DNA of 64,000 nucleotides from Variovorax gracilis (GCF_030317115.1 NZ_JASZYF010000023.1:1-64000); one strand, 5' to 3'; positions 42,646 to 52,091 are shown, counted from the first letter of the stretch. A program made the numbers and translations. Notes: generated by a model from the sequence alone, not told the origin.

Positions 42646-42837
42646 TGCGACCTCCCGCATGACGTTGTCGGACCCGCAAGCCGCCCCCGGCAACGGCACG
42701 GGGGGACCCAGGGGCTCCTGGCGAACCTCCGCAGCGAAGCGCTCGACGCTCGCGAGCGCCCGCTCCGTGGTCGGCACCCGCTGCCCCCCGCGCGCGTGCC
42801 GTGCAGCGGCGGGCGGCACCCTCCAGTTTTCCGGGCC

Positions 42838-43752
42838 ATGAACGGACTCGCCTCCGCGTGGTGGGGACGCGTGCGGCACGCCGCGCTCGCCACGCCGGGG
42901 CTGGGCGTCCTCCTGCTGGCCCTGCGCAGCTACATCCTGCACCAGAGCGCGAACCAGGCGGGCAGCCTGGCGTTCTCGTCGGTGCTGGCGATGTTTCCGC
43001 TGCTGCTTCTGGTGTCCGCCGCGGCCGGCTTCTTCGGGCAGCCCGGCGATGCGGCGGCACTGGCCAGCCGTGTCATGGAGTACGCGCCTCAGGTGGTGCG
43101 CGATGCGCTGCAGCCGGTCATCGACCAGGTCCTGGCGCAACGCAGCCAGGCGCTGCTGACAATCGGGATCATCGCCACGCTGTGGACCGCATCCTCGGGG
43201 CTGCAGGCCGTGCGCACGGCCCTGAACCGTTCGTATGGCATCGAGCGCGGCCTTGCGTTCTGGAAGGCGCGTGTCAAGGTCACCCTGTTCACGGTGATCG
43301 TGGGCGCCGGCGTCCTGGTCGTGTTCAGCTCCGTGATCATCATGCCGGTCGTGTGGCGGATGGTGGAGGCGAGCGTGGGCAAGGGACCGGAGGGCCTGTG
43401 GCTTCACAACGGCGTGCGTTACGGCTCGGCGTTCCTGGTGCTGAGTCTGCTGTACGCGCTGCTCTATGCCTGGTTGCCGGATATTCGCCAGCGGCTGGCC
43501 ACGGTGATTCCCGGTGCCGTGATTGGCGCGGCGCTCTGGGTTGCGGCGGCGGCCACGCTGTCCTACACGCTGCGCAGCGCCGGTAAGCTGGCCTTGGTCT
43601 ACGGCAGCTTCGCGGGGGTGGTGGCGACCTTGGTGTTCCTGTACATCAGCGCGGCGACATTGATCTTCGGCGCCGAGGTCAACGGCGTGCTGAAGGATCG
43701 CGCGGCGTCGCCGCAGGAGGCGGGCGAGCCGGGCCTGGCCGACGAGCGATAG
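42838..43752 (+). CDS. YihY/UPF0761 family membrane protein
   Basis: Encodes 304 residues with six hydrophobic segments. Conserved points are NQAGSLAFSSVLAMFPLLLL at the start and ATLWTASSGLQAVRTALNRS with the following YGIERGLAFWKAR. The distal helices include ATVIPGAVIGAALWVAAAAT and FAGVVATLVFLYISAATLIF, ending GAEVNGVL. The family was once mislabelled ribonuclease BN; the function remains undefined, perhaps export. The C-terminus is polar. Confidence 0.92.
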   Translation: MNGLASAWWGRVRHAALATPGLGVLLLALRSYILHQSANQAGSLAFSSVLAMFPLLLLVSAAAGFFGQPGDAAALASRVMEYAPQVVRDALQPVIDQVLAQRSQALLTIGIIATLWTASSGLQAVRTALNRSYGIERGLAFWKARVKVTLFTVIVGAGVLVVFSSVIIMPVVWRMVEASVGKGPEGLWLHNGVRYGSAFLVLSLLYALLYAWLPDIRQRLATVIPGAVIGAALWVAAAATLSYTLRSAGKLALVYGSFAGVVATLVFLYISAATLIFGAEVNGVLKDRAASPQEAGEPGLADER

Positions 43753-44004
43753 GTCCGCGGGTGCGCAGGACCTCCGCAACGCGTCGCGACGCGCGGCCCG
43801 GGCGGCGCGAGCCATTGGGGCGCGATCTCGCTGCGGCGCAGCGCGTTGCAGCGGCGGTCTTCGCGTCCGCCGCGTGGTGCAGCGCGCATCAACGCGAGGA
43901 CAGGCTCGAGGAAGGCCGGGTACTGGACCCGTGTGGATTGCGCGCTCGGCATTGAGGCCCGCCAAAGGAGTGGCGGTGCCGCTGCCAACCCCACGTTTTT
44001 CAGA

Positions 44005-44499
44005 TCAGGCGGTCTCGCCCTGCAGTTCGCCCATCAGTTCTTCCTTGCGGGCGGCCAGCGTCTCGCGCATGGTCACGAGGTCCAGGCCGCGCGCGGCGCG
44101 CGCCTTCACGAAGATCTCGTTGCGTTCTTCCTTGACGTGGTGGTCGATGTATTCGCCCAGCACCGTGACCTTGGCGTCGAACATGTCATCGACGTCCGCG
44201 GCCGCCTCAATCTGGGCGATCAGGTCCTTGGCGCTCGCATGCTCGACCGCGGCCTCGTCGATAAGGTCGGTTTCCTTGAAGGCCCCGCGCAGGGCCGGAT
44301 AGAAGATCTCTTCCTCGATCTGCGCGTGCACGGTCAGCTCGGCGCAAATCTCGTTGGCCAGCTCGCGCTTCTGCTGCGACGCGCTGGCGGCCTTGGAGCG
44401 GGTCAGATCTTCATAGGCCTTGAACAGCTTCTTGACATTGCGATGATCCGCATCCAGCAGGCTGCAGGCGTCGGGTTCGGCTCGTTTGGTGGTGGGCAT
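44005..44499 (-). CDS. Hemerythrin HHE-domain protein
   Basis: Encodes 164 residues. The four-helix metal site is visible: DADHRNVKKLFKAYEDL, LTVHAQIEEEIFYPALRG, DEAAVEHASAKDLIAQIE and EYIDHHVKEERNEIFVKA, providing the His/Glu ligands for a di-iron centre. Single-domain proteins of this kind bind oxygen or NO, or buffer iron. The ATG at 44499 was chosen because GGAG lies 10 bp upstream and the earlier codons are non-coding in style. It is flanked by two gaps. Confidence 0.9.
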   Translation of the reverse strand: MPTTKRAEPDACSLLDADHRNVKKLFKAYEDLTRSKAASASQQKRELANEICAELTVHAQIEEEIFYPALRGAFKETDLIDEAAVEHASAKDLIAQIEAAADVDDMFDAKVTVLGEYIDHHVKEERNEIFVKARAARGLDLVTMRETLAARKEELMGELQGETA

Positions 44500-44833
44500 C
44501 GTGGGGCTCCAGGGGTTAGGTTTAGGGAGAAATCTCAGCGTCGGGCGCGACGCGGGTGCAGGACGTAGGAGCACGCCGCAAGGTGCTAGCAGCGGATGGG
44601 GATGCGCCCTGGTTGCGGCCGGCGGGCTGCCATCACGACGTGGTGGGTCGCTTGGTCAGGTTCGCGCGAAGGGTCGCGACGTGAAGGGCGTGACGGACGA
44701 GCGTCGTCCGCGCGGGCGCGCACCATGGCGGTCCCGGCATCCTCCTACTCGCATCGACCGTTCTTTCTGCCCCCAGCGCGACGACGCGAGCGCCTACCGT
44801 GCGAGGGTTCCAACGGAAATTCGGGGGTTCGCC
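44500..44833. other. Divergent intergenic region
   Basis: No frame is convincing in these 334 bp. The region separates hemerythrin from a lipoprotein gene. It contains CGTAGG at 44564 (CCTACG towards hemerythrin) and CCTACC at 44793 towards the lipoprotein, but neither has a CTAGG partner at the expected distance. Confidence 0.4.
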
Positions 44834-45463
44834 ATGAAAGACTGGTTCTCTGCCCGGCGCGTGACGGCCGTGATGGCACTTGCCGCGCTCGTGTTGGCTG
44901 GCTGCACGACGGCGCCGCCACAGCGTTGGGGCGAGTGGATCGATCCCGCCCTCGGCTCCAGTTCTGGCATCCTGCGCGACGGCAAGGTCCTCGTGGCGTG
45001 CGACACCTTCGATATTTCGGTGCGCGCGCAGTGCCAGGACGACCTGCGGCGGGCGCTCGAAGGCCGAGGCGTCAATGCCGTCGCCGCCCCGGTGGACACG
45101 ACCGCGATGAACCCTCGCGAGTGGGAAGGCCAGCTCGCGGCCAGTGCCCATGCGGCCGGAGCGAAGACCGTCTTCATCCTGACGATGACCCCGGCGACCA
45201 CTTCGATGGGCTCGGGCATGTCGATCGGGATCGGCGGCTTCAACTTCGGAAGCGGCGGCGGTGCGGGCATCGGCCTGAGCGCGCCGATCGGCGGATGGGG
45301 GAGCACCGGATTCTCGGCGACGGGACGCGTCAGCGATGCGCGCAACGGCCGGATGGTGTGGACCTCCACCTTCGCGGCGTCGCCGTCGTCCGACATCGGG
45401 GGGCAGTTCCGCGAGCTGACCCGCACGGTGCTCGACGCGGCGCAAAGCGCGGGCTTGCTTTGA
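44834..45463 (+). CDS. Hypothetical lipoprotein
   Basis: Encodes 209 residues with lipobox LVLAGC (Cys24). The body begins PQRWGEWIDPALGSSSGILR and has VLVACDTFDISVRAQCQDDL with two Cys likely to pair in the periplasm. A Gly/Ser-rich stretch (GSGMSIGIGGFNFGSGGGAG) separates this from NGRMVWTSTFAASPSSDIGG. The pattern resembles small DUF4136-like periplasmic lipoproteins, but I cannot name it with confidence. The receiver-like gene follows 28 bp later. Confidence 0.8.
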   Translation: MKDWFSARRVTAVMALAALVLAGCTTAPPQRWGEWIDPALGSSSGILRDGKVLVACDTFDISVRAQCQDDLRRALEGRGVNAVAAPVDTTAMNPREWEGQLAASAHAAGAKTVFILTMTPATTSMGSGMSIGIGGFNFGSGGGAGIGLSAPIGGWGSTGFSATGRVSDARNGRMVWTSTFAASPSSDIGGQFRELTRTVLDAAQSAGLL

Positions 45464-45491
45464 CCTGCGTGACGCTCGCGCAGAGAGTCCC

Positions 45492-45962
45492 ATGACCGGC
45501 ATGCACCCTCTCACGGTTTTCATCGTCGACGACGATGCGGCGCATCGCGATTCAGTTCGCGAACTCGTCCATAGCGCGGGACTGCGCGCCGCGACCTTCC
45601 CCAGTGTGAGCGCTTTTCTGAGCGCGCGCGATGCCTGCGGCGTCGGATGCCTGGTCCTGGACGTGCGCACCGCGCGGCGCAGCGAACCCTCCATCGGCCG
45701 GTGGCTCCGGACCCTCTGCCTTCCCGTCCTTCTTGTCATGGACGTCGATGACCTGACGCCGCGGCAGAACTTGCTGCGGACCGAAGGCGCCGTCATCCTG
45801 AGGAAACCGTATCGGGCACAAGCGCTGCTCGATGCCATCGAGCGGGTTCTTTGCGGGTCCCCCGAGCCGTCCAGAGATGCGTTGCGCCCGCGCGCGGCGG
45901 CGCCGTCGCACCTGCCGACTGTCGCTCATCGCCACGCGGCGCACGCCGACAACGCGTCCTGA
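45492..45962 (+). CDS. Stand-alone receiver domain protein
   Basis: Encodes 156 residues. TVFIVDDDAAHRDSVRELVH holds the acidic pair, GCLVLDVRTARR the phospho-acceptor Asp, and GAVILRKPYRAQALLDAIER the conserved Lys-Pro. The usual MPxMxG after the Asp is replaced by an Arg/Ser-rich loop (RTARRSEPSIG). The switch Thr/Ser after the fourth strand is less clear. After residue 125 comes a disordered tail instead of a DNA-binding domain, so it would act by protein contact. FixJ-type receivers are the closest group. No kinase is adjacent. Confidence 0.8.
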   Translation: MTGMHPLTVFIVDDDAAHRDSVRELVHSAGLRAATFPSVSAFLSARDACGVGCLVLDVRTARRSEPSIGRWLRTLCLPVLLVMDVDDLTPRQNLLRTEGAVILRKPYRAQALLDAIERVLCGSPEPSRDALRPRAAAPSHLPTVAHRHAAHADNAS

Positions 45963-46002
45963 TAGTCCGGGGCAAGTTGATGTTTTTTGAGAGGGGACGG
46001 CG

Positions 46003-46197
46003 ATGAAAAGCCCCGGTCAAGTCAAGGGCGACGAGCGCGACAACACGCGCGTGCTGCGGTGGGTCGTCATCGCCGTGGTGATCCTTGTGGTAGGCGCGCT
46101 GAGCTACAACTTCTTGGCGCGCGAGAAGACCTCGGACGCGCCTCTGGCGCGCCCGAGCGCCGAGTCCGCGCAGAAGGCGCCGGCACCGGCCCGATAA
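46003..46197 (+). CDS. Small single-pass membrane protein
   Basis: Encodes 64 residues: a charged start MKSPGQVKGDERDNTRVLRW, one hydrophobic helix VVIAVVILVVGALSYNFLA, and a Pro/Ala-rich polar tail. GAGAGGGGACGG precedes the ATG. It probably sits in the inner membrane with a periplasmic tail. It converges with the MerR-TPR gene. Function unknown. Confidence 0.7.
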   Translation: MKSPGQVKGDERDNTRVLRWVVIAVVILVVGALSYNFLAREKTSDAPLARPSAESAQKAPAPAR

Positions 46198-46269
46198 CCC
46201 TGCGCAGGTCCCCCGATACAAGGGGATCGGCATGGACGCAGGACCAGCCGGGCCTGCGGTCTCACGCGG

Positions 46270-47121
46270 TCAGGTCTCGCGCGACAGTCGCCGATAGGCG
46301 CTGTAGTGCCGAATGGCCCGCTGCCCATGACCGAGTTCGTCGTGCAGCCGACCTGCGTTGAAGTGCGCGTCCGCCAGCCGGGGGTCCAGCTGGAGTGCCT
46401 GGTCATAGCTGGCCAGCGCCTCGGCGAAGCGGTGCAGGTCTTCCAGCGCCACGGCGCGGTTGAAGTACAGCAGAGGCTCTTCGGGCCGGTGCTTGATGCC
46501 CTTGCCGAGGATCCGCACGGCCTCCTGGCACTCCCCGTTCTCGCACAGCAGCGCACCGAGGTTGAGGTAGGCGTTGGTGAAGTCGGGCTGTGCCGCAATG
46601 GCCTGCGCGTACGCGCGTCGGGCCGCATCCGCATCGACCGCTTCCAGCGCCTCGGCGCGAGCGAAGAGCGCCTCGGCGGACGCCGGGCTGCGCCCGGCGG
46701 CGCGGGGGGAGGGGCGGGCGAGCGGGCGGGCCGCCGGTGCGATCGCTTCGCGATGCAGCGGCGCCTTGGCGTCGAAGTTCATCAGCAGCTGCCCGGACTC
46801 GGCTTCCCACTGCGCATCGCGCTCCCGCACCGCGATGTTCCCGCCGACGGCCAAGAGCCGCAGGCTCGACAAGGAAGCCTCGGGCGGCAGCTCGTCCTTC
46901 AGGCGACGCAACGAGCGCAGGATCTTGGCAGTCGGGATATTGGCCGCCCGAAGCGCATGGGCCGTGCGCAGCAGCACGACGTCCCGGAACGAAAACAGGT
47001 ACGCGCGGCGCGGCCCCCTGCGCGGCGTCACGAAGCCCAACTCGACCAGGCGAACGATGGCGCTGCGGGAGAGGCCGAGCATCTCCTGAACGCGTCGGAT
47101 CGTGTGCGATTCCAGATCCAC
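46270..47121 (-). CDS. MerR-type regulator with C-terminal TPR repeats
   Basis: Encodes 283 residues. The N-terminus SHTIRRVQEMLGLSRSAIVR, then LVELGFVTPRRGPRRAYLFS, is a MerR winged helix that recognises DNA. A linker with RPLARPSPRAAGRSP leads to TPR-like repeats: ALFARAEALEAVDADAARRA, YLNLGALLCENGECQEAVRI, YFNRAVALEDLHRFAEALAS and AHFNAGRLHDELGHGQRAIR. The combination suggests gene control through protein binding rather than a metal. It is transcribed with, and 32 bp downstream of, ku2, which makes it a candidate regulator of the end-joining genes. Confidence 0.85.
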   Translation of the reverse strand: MDLESHTIRRVQEMLGLSRSAIVRLVELGFVTPRRGPRRAYLFSFRDVVLLRTAHALRAANIPTAKILRSLRRLKDELPPEASLSSLRLLAVGGNIAVRERDAQWEAESGQLLMNFDAKAPLHREAIAPAARPLARPSPRAAGRSPASAEALFARAEALEAVDADAARRAYAQAIAAQPDFTNAYLNLGALLCENGECQEAVRILGKGIKHRPEEPLLYFNRAVALEDLHRFAEALASYDQALQLDPRLADAHFNAGRLHDELGHGQRAIRHYSAYRRLSRET

Positions 47122-47153
47122 CCCCGGCGTTCAGTTCCCCGTTCGGTTCCCGT

Positions 47154-48086
47154 TCATTTCCTGGCGCGGCTGCGTGCCGGCGCTGCCACCGGCTCCGCCA
47201 CCTCGGCCTTGGGGGCGCGGCGCGCGCCCTTGCGTTCCTTGCCCATCGCGCTCACGTTGCCCGCCGCCGGGGTCTTGGCGCCCGCCTTTGCCGCCGCAGA
47301 CGGAGCGCGCTTCAGGCTCGCCATGAGGGCCGCCGTGAGGTCGATGACCTGCCCGCCGGCGGACTCCCCGCCCTCGGCATGCGGTGACGCCACGACTTCC
47401 TGGCCGGCGATCTTGGCGTCGATGGCAGCGAGGATGCGTTTCTTTTCCTCGTCCTCGAACATCGTCGGGTCGTAACTGTCCTGCGAGATCTGGTCGATGA
47501 GCTGCAGCGCCAGCTTCAGTTCCGCAGGCGTCGGCTCGGTGATCTCGATGTCGAGGTCGGCGAGCGAGCGCACCTCGTTGGCGTAGAGCAATTGCTGCAG
47601 CACCAGCCCGTCCTCGGCGGCGCGCACCTGGACCACGTACTGCTTGCCCTTCCAGGCCCACTTGGCCAGCGCGCACCGGCCGCTGTCGCGCATGGCGGCG
47701 CGCAGCAGGCTGTAAGGCTTGCCGCCGCGCTTGTCCGGCGCGAGGAAGTAGGCCTTGTCATAGTAGATCGGATCGACTTCCTTCTCGGGGATGAAGGCCA
47801 CGATGTCGATCACGTGGCTGGTGTCCTCTTCCAACGCCTTGAGTTCCTCGGGTTGGAACAGCACGTACTGATCCTTCTCGAATTCATAGCCCTTGATCAT
47901 CTCGCTGCGCGGCACGACGGTCTTCATGTCCTTCTCGGACACGTACTGCTGCTTCACGCGGCTGCCGTCCTTCGTGAGGAGATTGAAGCGGATGGTCTCC
48001 GAAGACTCCGTGGCCGAATAGAGCTTCACCGGAATCGAGACGAGCCCGAAGCTGAGCGACAGCGATGCGATGGAACGTGCAGCCAT
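47154..48086 (-). CDS. ku: Ku protein (2), non-homologous end joining
   Basis: Encodes 310 residues. The Ku core runs from MAARSIASLSLSFGLVSIPV through SEMIKGYEFEKDQYVLFQPE, DKAYFLAPDKRGGKPYSLLR, LLYANEVRSLADLDIEITEP to YDPTMFEDEEKKRILAAIDA. It is quite different in sequence from Ku1 at 40450, so the two are old paralogues, not a recent copy. The tail past 265 is Lys/Ala/Arg-rich (AAAKAGAKTPAAGNVSAMGK). A long in-frame upstream extension was rejected because the family begins M-A-R-x-I. The kinase gene is divergent from it. Confidence 0.95.
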   Translation of the reverse strand: MAARSIASLSLSFGLVSIPVKLYSATESSETIRFNLLTKDGSRVKQQYVSEKDMKTVVPRSEMIKGYEFEKDQYVLFQPEELKALEEDTSHVIDIVAFIPEKEVDPIYYDKAYFLAPDKRGGKPYSLLRAAMRDSGRCALAKWAWKGKQYVVQVRAAEDGLVLQQLLYANEVRSLADLDIEITEPTPAELKLALQLIDQISQDSYDPTMFEDEEKKRILAAIDAKIAGQEVVASPHAEGGESAGGQVIDLTAALMASLKRAPSAAAKAGAKTPAAGNVSAMGKERKGARRAPKAEVAEPVAAPARSRARK

Positions 48087-48301
48087 GGATTTCCCCGTGT
48101 CGAGGCGGCGCGATCCGGCCGCAGGAAACCCAAACTTGCCACAAACGGGGGTCCACGGGAAGAGGACGGCGCTTGCATCGCCTGTCCGGTGAGGACGGTC
48201 GGGATCACCCTGCCGGGCAACCGGCGGGGCTGAACCCCTGCCGTCAGCTGCTTGCGCTGCGCGGCCTTGGAAACTCGGCAGACCTTGGCGACAATGAATC
48301 G

Positions 48302-49465
48302 ATGAGCAAACAGGAAGACGGCCCGCGGGCCCCGGTGCCGGCGCAGGAAGAAGTGGCCGCACGCCCACCGGAGGCTTGGACGGCCGAACGGGCGCTGGAG
48401 CTCATGGGGCAGCAGTCGCCGGACATGGCCTTCGTGCTGCAGGATCGGCAGGGCGCCATCATCGGCTGGCGCGGCGCCGCTGCGGGGATGTTCGGCTACA
48501 CGGAGGCGGAGGTCCTCGGGCGAACCATCGACTTCCTGTTCACGGAGGAAGACCGTGCGCTCGGCCTGCCGGAACTGGAGCGTTCGGTCGCTGTGTCGGC
48601 CGATCGTTCGGAAGACGATCGGTGGCACGTGCGCAAGGACGGCACGCGCATCTGGGTCTGCGGGAGCCTGCTTGCATTGCGCGAGCAGGGCCGCCATGTC
48701 GGCTACGCGAAGGTGATGTGCGACCGGACCAACCTGCGCGCGCAGATGGAAACCCTTGCGAATCGGCTGGAACACGCGAACGATTCGCTTCAGAAGCGGG
48801 ATGTCTTCTTCAGCCGTCTGACCCACGAGCTGAGGAACGCCCTCGCGCCGATCAGCCATGCGAGCCACCTGATCGAGCGCAAGAGCGCGCACGACGAAGT
48901 CGCCGCGCCGTTGGCCATCGTGCAGCGGCAGGTCGACCTGATGGTGCGGATGATGAACGACCTCGCGGAGGTCGTGCGCTCGGGCGTCGGCAAGCTCCAG
49001 CTGAAGAAGCAGACCTTCAACCTCGTGGACGACCTGGGCGCGATCGCCGCGGTGGTGCAGCCCGATGCGCTGCGCAAGGCACAGACGCTGCGCGTGAACG
49101 TCCCCCAGGAGCCGATCCTGATCCTGGCCGACAAGGAACGTGTGCACCAGATCGTGTTCAATCTGCTGCACAACGCGGTCAAGTACACGCCCAAGGGTGG
49201 CCTGATCTGGCTGAACTGCAGCGTCGAGGTCGACGAGGCGGTGATCAAGGTGGAGGACACGGGCGTGGGCATCGCCCCCGCGCTGCTGCCCGAGATCTTC
49301 GATCTGTTCACGCAGGAGAATCCGCACCAGTCCGAGGGCGGGTTCGGCGTCGGGCTGTCGCTGGTGAAGGACCTCGTCGATGCGCACCAGGGCTTCGTGC
49401 AGGTCCGCTCGGAGGGAAAGGACCGGGGCAGCGAGTTCACGATCAGGCTGCCCCTCGGGCTCTAG
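48302..49465 (+). CDS. PAS-domain sensor histidine kinase
   Basis: Encodes 387 residues. A PAS domain spans about 35-150 (DMAFVLQDRQGAIIGWRGAA, then WHVRKDGTRIWVCGSLLALR). The dimerisation helix has His175 in FSRLTHELRNALAPISHASH. The ATPase domain has FNLLHNAVKYTPKGGLIWLN (N box), VKVEDTGVGIAPALLPEIFD (G1) and EGGFGVGLSLVKDLVDAHQG (G2). No membrane segment is present, so a soluble sensor is expected. No response regulator is adjacent. It is divergent from ku2 and convergent with ligD, so it sits inside the end-joining locus. Confidence 0.92.
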   Translation: MSKQEDGPRAPVPAQEEVAARPPEAWTAERALELMGQQSPDMAFVLQDRQGAIIGWRGAAAGMFGYTEAEVLGRTIDFLFTEEDRALGLPELERSVAVSADRSEDDRWHVRKDGTRIWVCGSLLALREQGRHVGYAKVMCDRTNLRAQMETLANRLEHANDSLQKRDVFFSRLTHELRNALAPISHASHLIERKSAHDEVAAPLAIVQRQVDLMVRMMNDLAEVVRSGVGKLQLKKQTFNLVDDLGAIAAVVQPDALRKAQTLRVNVPQEPILILADKERVHQIVFNLLHNAVKYTPKGGLIWLNCSVEVDEAVIKVEDTGVGIAPALLPEIFDLFTQENPHQSEGGFGVGLSLVKDLVDAHQGFVQVRSEGKDRGSEFTIRLPLGL

Positions 49466-49490
49466 CGCCACACCCCTCTGCTGCTGCCGC

Positions 49491-52091
49491 TCACGCCCGC
49501 GCCTTGCGAGGCGGTACATGGCCCAGAATCTTCATCGCCGCGGCCAGCGGCTGCTTCTTCTTCCAGAAGCCGGCCCAGGGATCCTCGCGCTGGAAGGACA
49601 GATGCTCGCGCGCTGTCGCGATACTCCATTGGGCGCCGCTCCTGAGCGTCGACAGGTCCTCCCAGGCCACGGGCATCGACACGCCCAGCCCCGGCCGGGC
49701 GCGCGCCGAGAACGCCGCCGCCGTCGTAGCGCCATGGCCGTTGCGCAGGAAATCGACGAACAGCTTGCCCACGCGGTTGGAGGGCCCGCTTTTCGCGACG
49801 AAGCGCGTCGGTATCGCCCGGGCCAGATGCTGCACGATCGCCTGCGAGAAGCCCTTGACGGTGTCGTAGTCGTAGCGCGGCGCGAGCGGCACGACGACGT
49901 GCAAGCCCTTGCCGCCGCTGGTCTTCAGCCAGGCGTCGAGACCAAGCTCGGACAGCAGCGCGCGCACCAGCACCGCGGCCTCCTGTACATGCTGCCAGGA
50001 GGTGCCCTCACCGGGGTCCAGGTCGAAGATCATCCGGTCGGGCTGATCGATGCTGCGGGCCGTCGAGTTCCAGGTGTGAAACTCGATGACATTCATCTGC
50101 GCCGCACTGGCCAGGGCCTGTGCGGTGGCGACCTCCAGCAGCGCGCCATGGCCCGGCCACAGCGACGGGTCGAGCTCCTTGATGCCGGGAATGCTGATCT
50201 TCTCGTCGTGCTTCTGGAAGAAGAGCTCGCCCTGGACCCCGGACGGGCCGCGCACGAGGGAGCAGGGCCGGCCTTTCAGGTGCGGGAGGATCCAGTCGGC
50301 GACGGACTCGTAGTAGCGCACCAAGTCGAGCTTGGTGAGGCCCGAACCCGGATCGATGACGCGGTCCGCGTTGCTCACCTTGATGCCGCCCACGGCCGTC
50401 TTGCCTGCGGTGCGCACCGGTCCGGACCCACCGATCGACCTGGCCGTCTCGCGCACGATCGCGCCGGCGGGCTTGTCGTCGCGCAGCGCCACGAAGGTGG
50501 CGTGCCGGATCTGGTGGTCCGGGGTCCACTCGCCGAAGGCCACCTCGGCGACGAGGCGCGGCTCGACCCAGCGCTCGCTGCCGGCCGCGCGACGCGACCA
50601 GCGCCCTGGCTTGGCCGCGCCCGCTGCGAACGGGGCTTTCGGAATCTCGATCCTTGCCAGCTTTCGCTTGAGCGCGGCTGCTTCTTCGGCACTCCAGCCG
50701 GTGCCCACGCTGCCCACCGACACCAGTTCACCACCGGGCGCGTGCACGCCCAGCAGCAGGCTGCCGATCTGGGGCGATCCGTCCGTGCGGTCCGTGTAGC
50801 CCGCGACCACGAACTCCTGGCGCTGCTGGCACTTGAGCTTGAGCCAGGTCTCGGTGCGTCGCGAGGCGTAGGGCGCGTCGGCGCGCTTGGCGATCACGCC
50901 CTCCAGGTTCATGCGGCAGGCCGAGCTCAGCACCGAGGCCGGATCGGCCTCGAAGGCGGCGCTGAAGCGCACGTGCTCCGTTCCTTTTTCGTCGAGCAGC
51001 GCCTGGAGGAGTTGCCGGCGCGACACGAGCGCGACGTCGCGCAGGTCGTGACCTTCGAAGTAGGGCACATCGAACAGGAAGTAGACGATCTGGTCGCTGC
51101 CCGTCTTGCCATCGAACGCCTTCTGCAGCGCATTGAAGCTGGGCAGGCCCTGCGCGTCGAGCACCACGATCTCGCCGTCGAGCCATGCCGAGCCCACGCC
51201 GAGCTGTTCGAGCTCGCGCACGAGCGCCGGCATCTTGGCGGACCAGTCGTGGCCGCCGCGCGTGATCAGGCTGGCCTTGCCGTTCCGGATCCGGGTCATG
51301 ATGCGGTAGCCGTCGAACTTGATCTCGAACAGCCATTGCCCCGCGGCCGGCACGCCCGTGGCGAGGGTCGCGAGCTGAGGCGCGAGCCTGGCGGGAAGGG
51401 GGGCCGCGACCGCACCGGGAACGCCGTCTCGCGGCGGGGCCCCGTTGCGCCCGGCGGTCGCCTTGGAAGACCCCGTGGTGGAGGAGCGCCCGCTGCGCGC
51501 CCCGGCTGCGGCGGGCTGGTTCAGGGGTTTCGCGATCACGCTGTCGGGCAGCGCGCTCACGACGTCGTACTCGGCCTTCGGTCGCGCGAACTCGTCGCGC
51601 TTCTTGAACAGGATCCACGGCTCCTGCTTCTCGCCGCCCTTGGCGATCTTCACCAGCTCCCACAGGCCGGCCATCTTCTGCCCCTGCAGACGGAACACGA
51701 GCTTGCCCTTGGCGAGGCCCTCGTGCGGGTCGCCCACGGGCTCCCAGGTGCCGTGGTCCCAGACGATGACCGTGCCCGCTCCATACTGCTTGGGCGGAAT
51801 GGTGCCTTCGAAGGCGCCGTACGACAGCGGGTGGTCCTCGACATGGATGGCCATGCGCTTGTCGCTCGGGTCGTAGCTCGGGCCCTTCGGCACCGCCCAT
51901 GAGACCAGGACGCCGTCGAGTTCCAGGCGGAAGTCGTAGTGCAGGCGGCTCGCGGCGTGCTTCTGGATGACGAAGGCCAGCGCCTTCGAGGTGGCGGACT
52001 GCCGCTGCCCGCGAGGCTCGGCCGTGACCGAGAAGTCGCGCTTGGACCAGTACCGTTCGAGCGGATCAGCAGGGGTGTCGCGTGCGGGCAT
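49491..52091 (-). CDS. ligD: DNA ligase D (PE-LIG-POL)
   Basis: Encodes 866 residues with three domains in order. The phosphoesterase covers about 20-190 (FVIQKHAASRLHYDFRLELD, IHVEDHPLSYGAFEG). The ligase covers about 230-535 with Lys258 in EIKFDGYRI, WLDGEIVVLD, LEGVIAKR and TWLKLKC. The primase-polymerase covers about 565-850 with Asp690/Asp692 in MIFDLDPGEG and His731 in SGGKGLHVVVPL. All motifs are intact, so it should trim, fill and seal Ku-bound ends. The order PE-LIG-POL is the Pseudomonas-type arrangement. A Ser/Gly/Ala-rich linker (194-225) separates the first two domains. Confidence 0.96.
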   Translation of the reverse strand: MPARDTPADPLERYWSKRDFSVTAEPRGQRQSATSKALAFVIQKHAASRLHYDFRLELDGVLVSWAVPKGPSYDPSDKRMAIHVEDHPLSYGAFEGTIPPKQYGAGTVIVWDHGTWEPVGDPHEGLAKGKLVFRLQGQKMAGLWELVKIAKGGEKQEPWILFKKRDEFARPKAEYDVVSALPDSVIAKPLNQPAAAGARSGRSSTTGSSKATAGRNGAPPRDGVPGAVAAPLPARLAPQLATLATGVPAAGQWLFEIKFDGYRIMTRIRNGKASLITRGGHDWSAKMPALVRELEQLGVGSAWLDGEIVVLDAQGLPSFNALQKAFDGKTGSDQIVYFLFDVPYFEGHDLRDVALVSRRQLLQALLDEKGTEHVRFSAAFEADPASVLSSACRMNLEGVIAKRADAPYASRRTETWLKLKCQQRQEFVVAGYTDRTDGSPQIGSLLLGVHAPGGELVSVGSVGTGWSAEEAAALKRKLARIEIPKAPFAAGAAKPGRWSRRAAGSERWVEPRLVAEVAFGEWTPDHQIRHATFVALRDDKPAGAIVRETARSIGGSGPVRTAGKTAVGGIKVSNADRVIDPGSGLTKLDLVRYYESVADWILPHLKGRPCSLVRGPSGVQGELFFQKHDEKISIPGIKELDPSLWPGHGALLEVATAQALASAAQMNVIEFHTWNSTARSIDQPDRMIFDLDPGEGTSWQHVQEAAVLVRALLSELGLDAWLKTSGGKGLHVVVPLAPRYDYDTVKGFSQAIVQHLARAIPTRFVAKSGPSNRVGKLFVDFLRNGHGATTAAAFSARARPGLGVSMPVAWEDLSTLRSGAQWSIATAREHLSFQREDPWAGFWKKKQPLAAAMKILGHVPPRKARA

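Noticed and set aside
49380..51902. An 840-codon open frame antisense to ligD
   Set aside because: The codons mirror ligD third positions, and the protein is Arg/Ala/Leu-rich without motifs. Such frames are expected in GC-rich DNA opposite a long gene.
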